A stretch of DNA of 64,000 nt from assembly GCA_013180625.2 (NCBI GenBank), contig SNVD02015047.1, positions 496,001 through 560,000 on the forward strand, written 5' to 3'. Each line of letters opens with the position of its first letter. Position 1 is the first letter of the stretch. The DNA is from Boswellia sacra. Its lineage: Eukaryota > Streptophyta > Magnoliopsida > Sapindales > Burseraceae. A program made the position numbers and the translations under genes. Shown here piece by piece: positions 45,872 to 56,443 of the stretch. Under the pieces are notes generated by a model. That model did no database searches and was not told where the DNA came from. It was given only the letters and a program-made list of their open reading frames with translations.

Positions 45872-48450
45872 TGTCACAACCCATACTAGACATACAGAAA
45901 GTAACATTTTATGCAGTCATTTAAATGTGAACTCTAATATTTCTTTCAAAAATTAATATAAGTATATCCCAAATAGAGTTCCTAATGACAACCACTGCAT
46001 TTATGTACATTCAAAAAATCAAAAGAAGTTCTACAGTATGGTTATGCTAATATAGAGCAGCGGTCTATGGTTGCCAAGGGAACTCTGTCAGCAATGCCAA
46101 AAATCCTCCATCCCTAGCTCAATCTACTGATCACCTGAGGCACACAACAACTTTCATGAGTAAAACTCAGTAAGTAAGCTAAGTGAATATACTGCAATAA
46201 ACAATAACAATAGAATTCAATCCACAGTATGAAACTATCCATTTGTAACTACACAAGCATTATCTAAATTGTTAAAGAAGAAATGCTCCGAGTTCACTTC
46301 AGTTACATTTGTGCTCCCGCGCCAATTTTCTTTCTAGACCTCTATAGGTCGATTCAACCTCACATAAGTGAGTTCACATTTCTCTACTCATCGCTTTTTC
46401 ATGTACAATCACAATCACATAATAAGGAAGCTTCCACAGTATCAGTTACAGTCACCTAGGGAAAAAGACTCTAATCAAGGTAGGACTTTTCCTTTCACAG
46501 TCAGTTCCCATATAATAGCTTAAGGCTAGTCTGACAATTCAGGTGATACCGAGCCCAAGCTACCGAATCTCGTATAAAGAAACACATGGTCCAGACCTCC
46601 CCTCAAGCCATGGGAGCACGGAATGCTCAAGGCTAGTCTGACAATCCGGGTGATACCGGGCCCATGCTACCGAATCTCATCTAGAGAAACACATGGTCCA
46701 AACCTCCTCTCAAGCCAAAGAAAGTACAGAACAGTACAAATACATTTAGATGCCTACACTTGAAATAGCTTGAGGCTAGTCTGACAATCCGGGTGATACG
46801 GGGCCCATGCTACCGAATCCCATGTAGGGAAACACATGTTCCAAACCTTCCCTCAAGCTATGAGAGCTAAACTTCCTAGGTTTTTGGCATGCCAATCACG
46901 TTTCATCATTCACAATCAGTCACATAAAAGAAGCTCTATATCAGGCTTCCCAAAATAGTCACAACATCTCACATTCAAGCATCAAGTTGATAGCATTTAA
47001 TAGTGTCACAATCCACAAAATTACATACATACAGTACACAATTTATTATGGCCTCAAAATAGTTAGCTTACTTACCTTGTACAGCTGCTTTTCGATGCTT
47101 GTGATTGACCTAAAAATAAAGTAAAAATCTCTTTTTAGGTCACCATACACTTGTAAAACATTTCCTCTTTTTGGCTCTATTTCTATACTTACTTTGACAA
47201 ACAATTTACAACAACACTTGTCTACTTTCAAAATTCACACAATTTGGTAGACATCTTTTACACACATACCTCATGTCTCCTTAAAATTTTTAGAGCAAAT
47301 TGGGTTCATTAGGTCACTCAAAATAATCAAATTCATTACCTCAAAAATTCTGTCACTGCATTCACTTCACTGAGCACTATTAACTTAAAAATTTGTAGGA
47401 ATTTAAATCCTATTCAAATGGCTACAAAAATTTACAGGATGGTATATAACATATATATATACCTCCATACCAAAAATCAGGGCTTTTCAAGATGTGTAAC
47501 CCATTCAAATGCATTTATTTCTAACTGCCCTGTTTTGGAAACTAAACATTCCAGTTTTAGCAAGCCAACTTTAAAAATCTATAACAATTCACACAGAGCT
47601 TTAATCTCAGTGAAAATTCACACTCTCATATATGACACATAAAAGGACTTTCATTCTATGAAGATTTCTAGCTTCAACTAAAGTCGTCTTCCCCTCCTCT
47701 GTTCTAAGACAGGGGAAATGTACAATACCATACCAGAAATTCAAAAATTCACAACAAATCACCTACTTCGAATTTTTGAGTGATTCAAATTGCTACACAC
47801 TCCTGGACATGTCTATTTTCATCCATAAAAATTTCAGAATAAGAAAATGTCCCCCTAATTTTTGGTAATTTTCGGAACATGCACTGCTCAGTGTAACAAA
47901 ATTTCCAGGATTTGAACTAAACTCTCAATTCTAGCTTATATCTTCATCCTCTTGCTTAGATGCATTCAAAACTCATTCAAATTCATGTTTTCACACAAAT
48001 TTCCAGCAGCACAAACAACAATTCACATACTCACATCATAACCTAATAGAATTCTTGCAAAAACACACACTAAGTCAAGAATTCTAAGGAAAAAGATGAG
48101 TTCTTACCCCTTGCCTTTCTTCCTTCTCCTCCCCTTCCTTGTGTTCTTGATGAATTTTTGTGTAGAAAGCTTAGAGAGAGTGATAAGAGCTGAAACCGTT
48201 AACTTAAGGGCAAGATGGAAGAAATTCTAGAATTCTTCCCATTTTTATATAAAAATATTAGGTCAAATTTCTATTTAGTCCATCTCTCCTCCTTTATGAC
48301 TATTAAATCAATATTCATTTCATTAAGCCCCTCATTCTTTCATTTATTACATTACAATTCAAATACATTCCATAGACATTAATACATATATTACACATGT
48401 AACCATAACACATGTTATAATATACATTACAAAAAAAAAAGGATATTACA
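45872..48450 (-). repeat. 5' LTR of the Tekay-like element
   Basis: 2579 bp. On minus it begins TGTAATATCC and ends GTTGTGACA. It is nearly identical to 38475-41073. Confidence 0.94.
46521..46865. repeat. Triplicated block inside the Tekay LTR (right copy)
   Basis: Same unit as 39126-39475, three copies, with a few substitutions between LTRs. Confidence 0.9.
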
Positions 48451-48455
48451 TTCTG

Positions 48456-49112
48456 ACTTCTCTTAGTAATATATATTTCAAAGCTTGATGACTAATTAAT
48501 CCTTGTGACAATTTTTCTTTTCTTACTGATAGCATAAGTATCTTGTACCGTAAGCAACAAAAAGGACTGAATTGTTTAAATCCCTTGTACATGTTTCAAA
48601 GATTGCTTGATAATTAACATGTTCTATAATAATATCTCCCTAGTGTTATTTTCTTTTAAAACAGTGGATTCAAAAATTTCTTGACTAAAGTCGAAGTCCT
48701 ATCCTTGTTTGAATAAGCATAATCCACAATTGTAATATTAATGAAAGAGTGATTATTATTAGTTATCCTCATGTCTTTATTTATATGCTAAACAAGTATG
48801 ATTATCTAATTAGACAATTGAATAAATACCTTAGCATACAAGTCATTTAATTGTATAGTTTTTTTAGTTATAGTGCTGTCTCTCAGTGGCGGTGAATTTT
48901 TGGCAAACCAAGCGTCATGTCTCTCAGCTGGCAGTAGGAGAGAACTCAAATAATTCTTATACTAGTTTTAGCTGTAATTGATGCTTCAAAAGCCTCTGCA
49001 TTTGCATCACAAGTTTTTATAAAGATAATCGGACTTCCCTGCCACCTATCAATTATCATAGCTGCATTGAGAATAAAAAGTGGAGTCAGCATGTCATAAC
49101 AATTAATTAAAT
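48456..49112. other. Downstream flank of the F-box gene
   Basis: AT-rich sequence that was next to the F-box stop codon before the Tekay-like insertion. No gene or RNA supported. Confidence 0.45.
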
Positions 49113-49312
49113 AATATATATCGCACTTATAACTCATTTACAACCAATTTAATTTACAACCTGGTTGGCAAAATATTAGTGGATGTATAATTGTCATATC
49201 CTAAAATTTAACCTCCTCATTTATTTTCATTTTTTTTTCTCATCCGATGATATTTTACCAACTCAGGTTGGAAAAAATATTAGTTGTAGATGAGTTGTAA
49301 ATGTAGTATCAT
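49113..49312. mobile_element. MITE, copy 2
   Basis: About 200 bp with terminal inverted repeats near 60 bp. The left end 'ataactcatttacaacc' pairs with the right end read backwards 'caactcatctacaact', and 'caacctggttggcaaaatat' pairs with 'caacctgagttggtaaaata'. The ends resemble the MITE at 21528-21687. The target duplication is no longer clear; boundaries are within a few bases. Confidence 0.6.
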
Positions 49313-49921
49313 CTTATAAAAGTTGAGGTATGATATCAATGCCAACATCCATGCCCAATACTTGTTTTCACTGATTAATTCAATGACTTACAAATTCATT
49401 GACCTTATGACCTTAGAATCCTTCTGATTTTTGCTTAGAGAAATTTTAAACTTTGTTCAATCCTGAAGCTTACATTAATGTCTTAAAAGTTCTGAACACA
49501 ACGACCAAAAACTTTCAAGAATATGAGTAACTAACTTAACTGAATGTTGGCCATCTACTTTATCAACAATATAAACTTACAATAAACATTAACTCTATTT
49601 ACGAATCAAAGATTGCATAGCTAACTCATTTTCTCAAAACACTACCAAGCAAATATTCAATGAGTCAACATAATCAAACACCTTGCCTGCATTGTGGCAT
49701 AGACATCCTTGACATTTCTAGTAACCTGGATTGATGTCATATCGGCTTAAGTAACTTTTCAACTTCTCTCAGTTATAGTGAAAGCAAAATATATTGGGTC
49801 GTTCAATAGTCATGCACCTAATTTTTCACAAAAGAATGGGGACTTTTCACAAAAAAAATTGGGGAGATTTCAAATAAAAGTGGGGTTATTCCCGTTCATC
49901 CATTGTACTATATTGTTAAAT
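49313..49921. other. Short intergenic stretch
   Basis: About 600 bases between the MITE and the Tat element. AT-rich; no gene supported. Confidence 0.45.
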
Positions 49922-49926
49922 AATGT

Positions 49927-50295
49927 TGTGGAATTGGTTTTTAATTAAACCTAACACAGTAAGCTCATTACTAAAGCCCATTATTTGAGCCTATGATCTG
50001 GGTCCCACAATGACTCCTCCTAATGCCTATATAAACCCTCTAGATTCTTACTCAAGGTTTGCACATTTTTCTAAACTCTTTCTCTCTCTAAATTTCCTTT
50101 GCTTTTGAAAGCCTCTCCCTCTAGGAAATCCTCTTAGAAAATTTCGGTGTATTGAAAACTGATTTGGGTGTCGGAGGGTTTTCACTGGCACCACCGCCGG
50201 CACCCTTGATTGTTTTCTTTTTTCTCAGGATTGGACCTAACATACAATTCAAGCTTCAACCAGCTTTCCGGTCGTCTGGATATCGTGCATCAACA
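49927..50295 (+). repeat. 5' LTR of the Tat element
   Basis: 369 bp, TGTGGAATTGG...CATCAACA. It matches 62425-62805 with scattered substitutions. TATA box at 50028-50035. Confidence 0.92.
50028..50035 (+). promoter_or_regulatory. TATA box of the Tat 5' LTR
   Basis: TATATAAA about 100 bases into the LTR, conserved in both LTRs and followed by a pyrimidine-rich stretch. It is the likely core promoter for the element transcript. Confidence 0.65.
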
Positions 50296-50297
50296 GT

Positions 50298-50306
50298 TGG
50301 CGCCGT
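50298..50306 (+). other. Primer binding site (tRNA-Asp-like) of the Tat element
   Basis: TGGCGCCGT lies two bases inside the 5' LTR. Nine bases match the complement of the 3' end of plant tRNA-Asp; beyond that the match stops. Confidence 0.65.
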
Positions 50307-50491
50307 CTATGGGAAAGACAATCTAAGCCTCTTTAGTTGTTACTCACATCCGAACATAATCAAACATATCATGAGTCACACATCCCAACACTCAAATCTC
50401 CCAAGAGGTTGACGAAGAAATTGAGGTAAAAGCCCTTCCTCGACGCTGAAGGGTAGTTAATACTGGGAGTGCTTTAGTGATATCCTGTGGG

Positions 50492-52696
50492 ATGGCCCTT
50501 AACCGTAGACAACCCCGACTTCCACCTAGGAGACCAAAGAAAGGTAAGACGAGTCGATTGACTACTATGGAGCACACCATGCAAAAATTTGGTGAGCAAA
50601 TGAACCGTATGGTGACCATGTTCAATCAAGCTTTTAGACAGAGCACTCTGCAGCCTGGAAATGCTGCTGGAAACACCTCAAGGAATGCTATGATAGTACC
50701 TAATGTCCCAACTGATGTTGGTAGACATACTGACCTGGTCGCCCAAACCACTGGATTACCTCTCCAGCTGGTCATTCAACCAAATCTTTCCCATCCTATT
50801 GTTCAGGGAGGAGATGGTCGCCCAAAGATCCCCCCTCCTCAACTTCTCATATCTGAACAATGATTGGCAGCAATAGACCTTCATCACTCTTTAAACAAAA
50901 AGCGTCATACAAGTGTCAAGCAAGGACCAAAAGAAGAGGAAACATCAGATAATCATTATGCGAAATTCAAGCGCGAAATGGATGAAAAAATTCACAAACT
51001 AGAGAAGTTGATTATGCGTTCAGGAGGAGAAGAGGACGGTCGTCTACAATGGGAGTCACCCTTCACTGAAGATATTCTTAGGTAAAGATACTCGTACAGA
51101 TTTTGGATGCCACAACTTGAGCTTTACCAAGGGACAACTGACCCTCGAGAGCATTTAGACTCTTTTGTTTCCTGTATGGAGATACAAAGGGTCTCGGGGG
51201 GAATAATGTGTAGAACTTTCTCTCTTACCCTTGGAGGATCAGCTAAGCAATGGTATAGGAGGTTACCAGCCTCATCCATCTCCAGTTTTGATAAGCTTGC
51301 TCGTAGTTTTCTCAAACACTTTAGCAATATGAAAACAAGAAGTCGACCAGCACAGAGCCTTCTTTCAATCAAGCAGGGTCGTAATGAATCGCTCCATGCA
51401 TTTGTGGACAGGTACCAGCGGGAGGTCGCTCGAGTGGATCAATTTAATGATAGTTATGCTATGCAAGGTTTAGTCTAAGAAATCAAAGTGGAGCTCCCTC
51501 TAGCATGGGAATTCTCTGTTAACCTCCCACGCACATACCAAGAAGCATTGACAAGGATTTCTAGCCATGTCAATGCGGAGGAAATTTATCAAGCAAATTA
51601 CCCTGGGCAGACTTCAGTGATACCTAATTCCTCACGTAAAGATGGAGGGCCATATGACAATCATAGGAGAGAACATCACGGTAGAAACTGGAAGCCAAAC
51701 TCGGAACGACACTCCGTGCGAGATACATTTAGAAATGATCGTCTCTTGTTGCAAAGGTCATCCACCCAACCCCGCCAAGAGCATCGTGATCAACCCCAAA
51801 AGGAGCACCGTACTTTCACATTACTTAACATGTCATAGCATGATATCTTAAAAGAAATTAAAGATAAGGGACTACTGAAAGAACCTGCCCCTTTACGATT
51901 GAATCCAAGAGCAAGGGATAAGAGAAAGTTTTGTCATTTCCACCGGGTTTATGGTCATAACACTGCAGATTGCTTTGAACTTAGGAAACAAATTGAGGGT
52001 CTTATCAAGGATGGCCAGCTACAAGAATACACTTATCACCCATCCGAACCATCTAGCAAGAATGACAAAGGGAAAGAACCATTAGAAGAAGCAGCCATAA
52101 TTTTTGGGGGAATAATGACTGGTCCAAGTGGTCAAGCCCGAAGGCACCTGGCTAGGCAGGAAAGATATGGCCTCCTCCGCCATGAAGTCAACTTGACTGC
52201 TTCTTCTGCCAATGCTAGGGATCATGACGTTATCTCTTTTTCATCTCAAGATACTCAAGATATCCACCATCCTTATTGTGATGCCTTGATCCTCATGGTA
52301 ATTATGGCCAATAAAAGGTTAAAAAGAGTATTGGTTCACAGTAGGAGCTCAACTGACATAATATCATTGGATGTATTTGATCGGCTAGATCTTAACCGTA
52401 GAGATATGAGAGACATCCAAACTTCTCTAATGGGATTCGCTGGAGGAAAGGTTATTCCTAAAGGAATAATTTCGTTAACTGTGACCTTGGAAGAAGACTC
52501 CCTACAGACAACCAAGATGATAAATTTTCTCGTGGTAGATCATCCCGGTGTTTATAACGCCATTCTTGGAAGGCCATCACTTTATGACTTCAAATCAGTA
52601 ATAGGTGTCTATCATCATATCTTGAAGTTTCCAACATCTTCGGGGATAGGAGAAGTCAGAGTGAACAACGAACCTCTTGAGAATGCTACAACATGA
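50492..52696 (+). pseudogene. Tat gag with C-terminal zinc knuckle and protease
   Basis: One frame from the ATG at 50492, interrupted by stops at 50861 (TGA), 51083 (TAA), 51476 (TAA) and 51836 (TAG) but with no shift. A basic Pro-rich N-terminus is followed by PQLELYQGTTDPREHLDSFV, GSAKQWYRRLP and FLKHFSNMKTRSRPAQSL. These are the capsid signatures of Tat gag. A knuckle-like FCHFHRVYGHNTADC lies near 51935. The aspartic protease comes next; its active-site triad reads HSR (in VLVHSRSSTDI) where the family has DSG, so it should be inactive. The protease ends near 52600 (YNAILGRPSLYDFKSV). Confidence 0.85.
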
Positions 52697-55600
52697 CTTT
52701 CAAAGAAAAGGCCCATAAGCTAATGAAGATTCGAGGAGAACCTTCCGAGGGGATGGAAAGTTTGGATCTATGAGACCCTATGAAAGGGGAAGCTACAGTT
52801 CCAATGGAAGGAATGGATGATGTCCCCATTTGTTTAGACAATCCAGAAAGACGGTGAAAGTAGGTAAAAGTCTTTCTACCCCAATCAAAGATAGATTGAT
52901 TGGCTTTCTCCAAGAATACAATGACGTTTTTGCATGGTCTCATGAAGACATGCCAGGCATAGACCCAAGTATAGCTGTTCATCGCCTTAATGTCAACCCT
53001 GAAGCTCAACCTATTCGACAAAAGATGAGGTACCAAGCCTCGAAACGTTCAGAGGTGATTGCCTTGGAAGTAGAAAAGCTCTTGACAAGTGGGATCATTC
53101 GAGAAGTAAACTACCACGAGTGGCTCTCCAATGTAGTGTTGCTGAAAAAAGCTAATGGAAAATGACGTGTTTGCATCGACTTCAAAGATTTGAACAAGTA
53201 CTGCCCAAAAGATAGCTTTCCATTGCCTGTGATAGACGAACTAGTTGATGCCACGGTTGGCCACCAATTACTGAGCTTCATGTATGCTTATTCTGGTTAT
53301 AACCAGATCCCAATGTACTTGAAAGATGAGGAAAAAACAGCCTTCATCATAGATAGAGGGTTGTACTGTTATCCAATGATGCCTTTTGGACTGAAAAATG
53401 CTGGAGCAACCTATCAACGATTAGTGAACTCCATGTTCGCTCTTCTCATAGGAAAGACATTGGAAGTTTAGTGGATGATATGCTTACCAAGAGTATGGAT
53501 GCAAATCCCATGTAGACGACCTCCGAACAACTTTTGACATCCTCCAAAAACATAATATGAAGCTGAATCCCATTAAATGTGCTTTTGGGGTATTCTCTAA
53601 AAAGTTTTTAGGATTTATTGTCACCCAAAGGGGAATAGAGGCCAATCTTGAGAAAATCCAAGCAATTCTACAACTTGAGTCTCCCAAAACACCAAAAGAT
53701 ATACAAGTTCTCACTGGACAAGTTACCGTCTTAAATCGTTTTGTTTCTAGGGCGACCGACAAATGTCACCCTTTCTTTAAAGCTTTAAGGAAGTGCAAGC
53801 AGTTTGAATGGATAAATGAGTGTGAGAATAGTTTCCTACAGCTTAAGAAGTACTTAGGTTCTCCTCCCCTCCTCTCCAAACCAATTATTGGGGAACCACT
53901 CTTTTTTTATCTAGCAGTTTCTACATATGTAGTTAGTGCAGCTCTTATTCATAAGGCTCAGGGAATCCACAGGCTATTCTATTATGTGAGTAAGGCTTTG
54001 ACAAATGTGAAAGGTCAGTACCCTCCAATGGAGAAGCTTGCTCTCACCCTAGTTGTTGATGCACAAAAGCTTCGCCTATATTTTCAAGCACACATCGTTA
54101 TGATGCCAACTGACCATCCTTTACGATAGGTCCTCTATCATCCAGAGATTTCTGAAGACTCATCAAGTGGTCCATTGAGTTAGGAGAGTTTGACATACAT
54201 TATATTGCAAGACCCTCCATCAAAGGATAAACAGTCGCTGACTTCATTGCAAAGTTTTCAAGCAGTAGAATTGAGAAGGATGAAGAGACTACGAAATCAA
54301 ATGATCAACCAATGCCAATAGGAATGGATCCATAAAAGGCATGGGTCTTGTTCGTCGATGGGTCATCTAATAAGATTGGTAGCGGAGCTGGCTTGATTTT
54401 GTCAACCCCAGATGGGGTAGAAGTTACTGTGGCTTTACGTTTTAATTTTAAAGCTACCAATAATGTCGCAGAATATGAAGCTCTCCTTGGAGGACTTAGG
54501 TTGGTAGTTGCTCTTGGAGTTGAAGAGATTACCATCCATAGCGATTCCCAATTATTGGTTAACCAAATCCGCAGGGACTATCAAACAAAAGGCTCTACCA
54601 TGATGGCTTACTTGGATAGAGTTAACTATAAAGGTTTTGACATCATAACAGTCCCAAGGTTGGAGAATTCAAAGGCTGATAGTTTAGTAAGAATTGCCTT
54701 TAGGTTAGACCCCCTTCTACCAACTGTCTCTCATGTGATCATCCTAGAGTCTCCCAGTATATCAAAGTATGAACTTTCACCAGAAAGGACAATGGCTATA
54801 AATGGTAGCCTGTGCTGGATGGACCCTATCATTAAATTCCTAGAGACAGAGGAACTTCCAGTCGACCGAAATGAGGCAATCAAGGTAAGGGGGAGAGCAT
54901 CAAGGTACACTATGATTAATGGAGTTCTCTATAAAAGAGGGTTCAGCCTTCCTCTTTTAAATGTCTTCGCCCAGAAGAAGCTAATTATGTCTTTAGATAA
55001 ATCCATAAAAAAATATGTGGTAACCATTCTAGTGGTCGATCTCTAGCCTATAAATGTATCAGGCAAGGATAATACTGGCCAACCATGAAAAATGATGCTA
55101 AGACATTTTCAACTAAGTGCTACAAGTGCCAAAAATGTACCAATATTCCAAGGAAAGCTCCTAAGAATATTAACGCTGATGGTGGCCCTATGGCCATTCA
55201 CCTAATGGGGACAAGACCTTATTGGACCTCTTTCAATTGATAAAGGACAGGTTAAATATGCTATTGTTGCTATTAATTATTTCACTAAGTGAGCGAAAGC
55301 TGAACCCCTCCCATCAATTACTGAAAAGAAGACCACAGATTTTGTAAAGAGGTCAATTGTCTATAGGTTTGGTATCCCTCACACCATCATTACAAACAAT
55401 GACAAGCAATTTGATAACTCAAACTTTAGAAACTTCTGTAAGGAATTGAACATCTCTTTATGTTTTTCCTCTCCAGCTCATCCTCAAGCAAACGGTCAGG
55501 TGGAGGCTGTTAATAAAACTATTAAACACCTTCTCAAGACTAAATTAGATGCTAGGAAAGGTGCATGGCCAGAGGAACTTCCACAAGTACTTTGGGCATA

Positions 55601-56050
55601 CCGAACCACTACCCACATAGCAATAGGGGCAACCCCATACTCTTTGGCATTTGGCTTAGAAGCAGTCGTTCCTGTTGAGATTGGTCTTCCACCATCTCGT
55701 ACTGAGGGATATAGTGAAGAACTTAATCATAAAGCCCTTCAACTCAACTTGGATATTCTTGAGGATGAAAGATATCTCAGTAGTATAAAAGTTGCTGCTT
55801 ACCAAGACAGGGTTGCTCGACATTTTAACTCTAAGGTTAAACGCCGATCTTTCCAGGAGGGAGATCTAGTTTTGAGGTAAGTACTACAAAATACTCGAGA
55901 TCCCACTGATTGAGCATTGGGGCCTAACTGGGAGGGTCTTTATCAAGTCAAAGCAGTCATCCAACCAGGCACCTACAAACTGATCACCATGGATAAGAGG
56001 TTGCTTCGTCATCCATGGAATGTTGAGCACTTAAAGAAGTATTATCCATA
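52697..56050 (+). pseudogene. Tat pol: RT, RNase H, second RNase H, integrase
   Basis: In a new frame after a shift near 52690. RT has NPEAQPIRQKMRY, then RVCIDFKDLNKYCPKDSFPL (Trp before it replaced by TGA at 53163-53165) and FGLKNAGATYQRLV. The catalytic YVDD box at 53468-53480 lost one base: GAAGTTTA-GTGGATGAT. The classical RNase H follows (LFYYVSKALTNVKGQYPPMEKLAL near 54000), then a second archaeal-like RNase H at 54348-54640 (VDGSSNKIGSGAGLIL, NNVAEYEALLGGLR, SDSQLLVNQI). The integrase is in pieces: a CYKCQKC-type finger near 55115, HPQANGQVEAVNKTI at 55483 and a GLYQVKAVIQPGTYKL end at 55935-56050. Shifts and stops make it non-functional. Confidence 0.88.
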
Positions 56051-56443
56051 ATCTCTTTATATACGTAATAACTCCTTCTAGGGACTTATGCATTTGTAGT
56101 AACTCCCATAGGGAGACCTATAAAGAGATTATTAATAAAGTATTCGATTTATCATATTACAATTTGTTCATCCTTAAAACTCATTTACGATCAAGTTATA
56201 AGCATGTGCAGAGGACGAAAGAAGCAAAAGAGTACAACATTAGAACAAGTTTTAAGAGTTCTTATTCTTTCAAAATTGATAGAAGATCGCCACCCATATA
56301 GTCCAAGTAAGGACAAATCATTACCTATAGCCTTAAACTAAAAACAAAAACAATAAAAGATAAAGTCAAGGCTCAGAAAACGCCTTAATATGATTATTCC
56401 ATATAAATAAGCATCTACTTAGTTGAAAGAACTCCGACTACTT
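56051..56443. other. Spacer between Tat pol and antisense gene
   Basis: About 390 bases with no frame on either strand. It would hold the shared 3' ends of pol (plus) and the antisense gene (minus). Confidence 0.5.

Larger units (their letters stand above)
38475..48450 (-). mobile_element. Ty3/gypsy chromovirus, Tekay/Del-like, complete structure
   Basis: 9976-bp element on the minus strand, flanked by a perfect 5-bp duplication ttctg (38470-38474, 48451-48455). It has two long LTRs (TGTCACAAC...GATATTACA on plus, about 2.6 kb each), an initiator-Met PBS, a gag-pol frame, and a polypurine tract. Domain order protease, RT, RNase H, integrase and a C-terminal chromodomain-like segment, plus long LTRs, point to the Tekay/Del lineage. 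I counted about 5 differences in the first 240 LTR bases, so it is relatively young. Four nonsense codons and one frameshift silence the polyprotein. Its insertion point is the 3' flank of the F-box gene, in opposite orientation. Confidence 0.95.

Noticed and set aside
38475..48450. Interpretation as two separate solo LTRs flanking unrelated genes
   Set aside because: PBS, polypurine tract, one gag-pol frame and a matching ttctg duplication at the outer ends show a single complete element.
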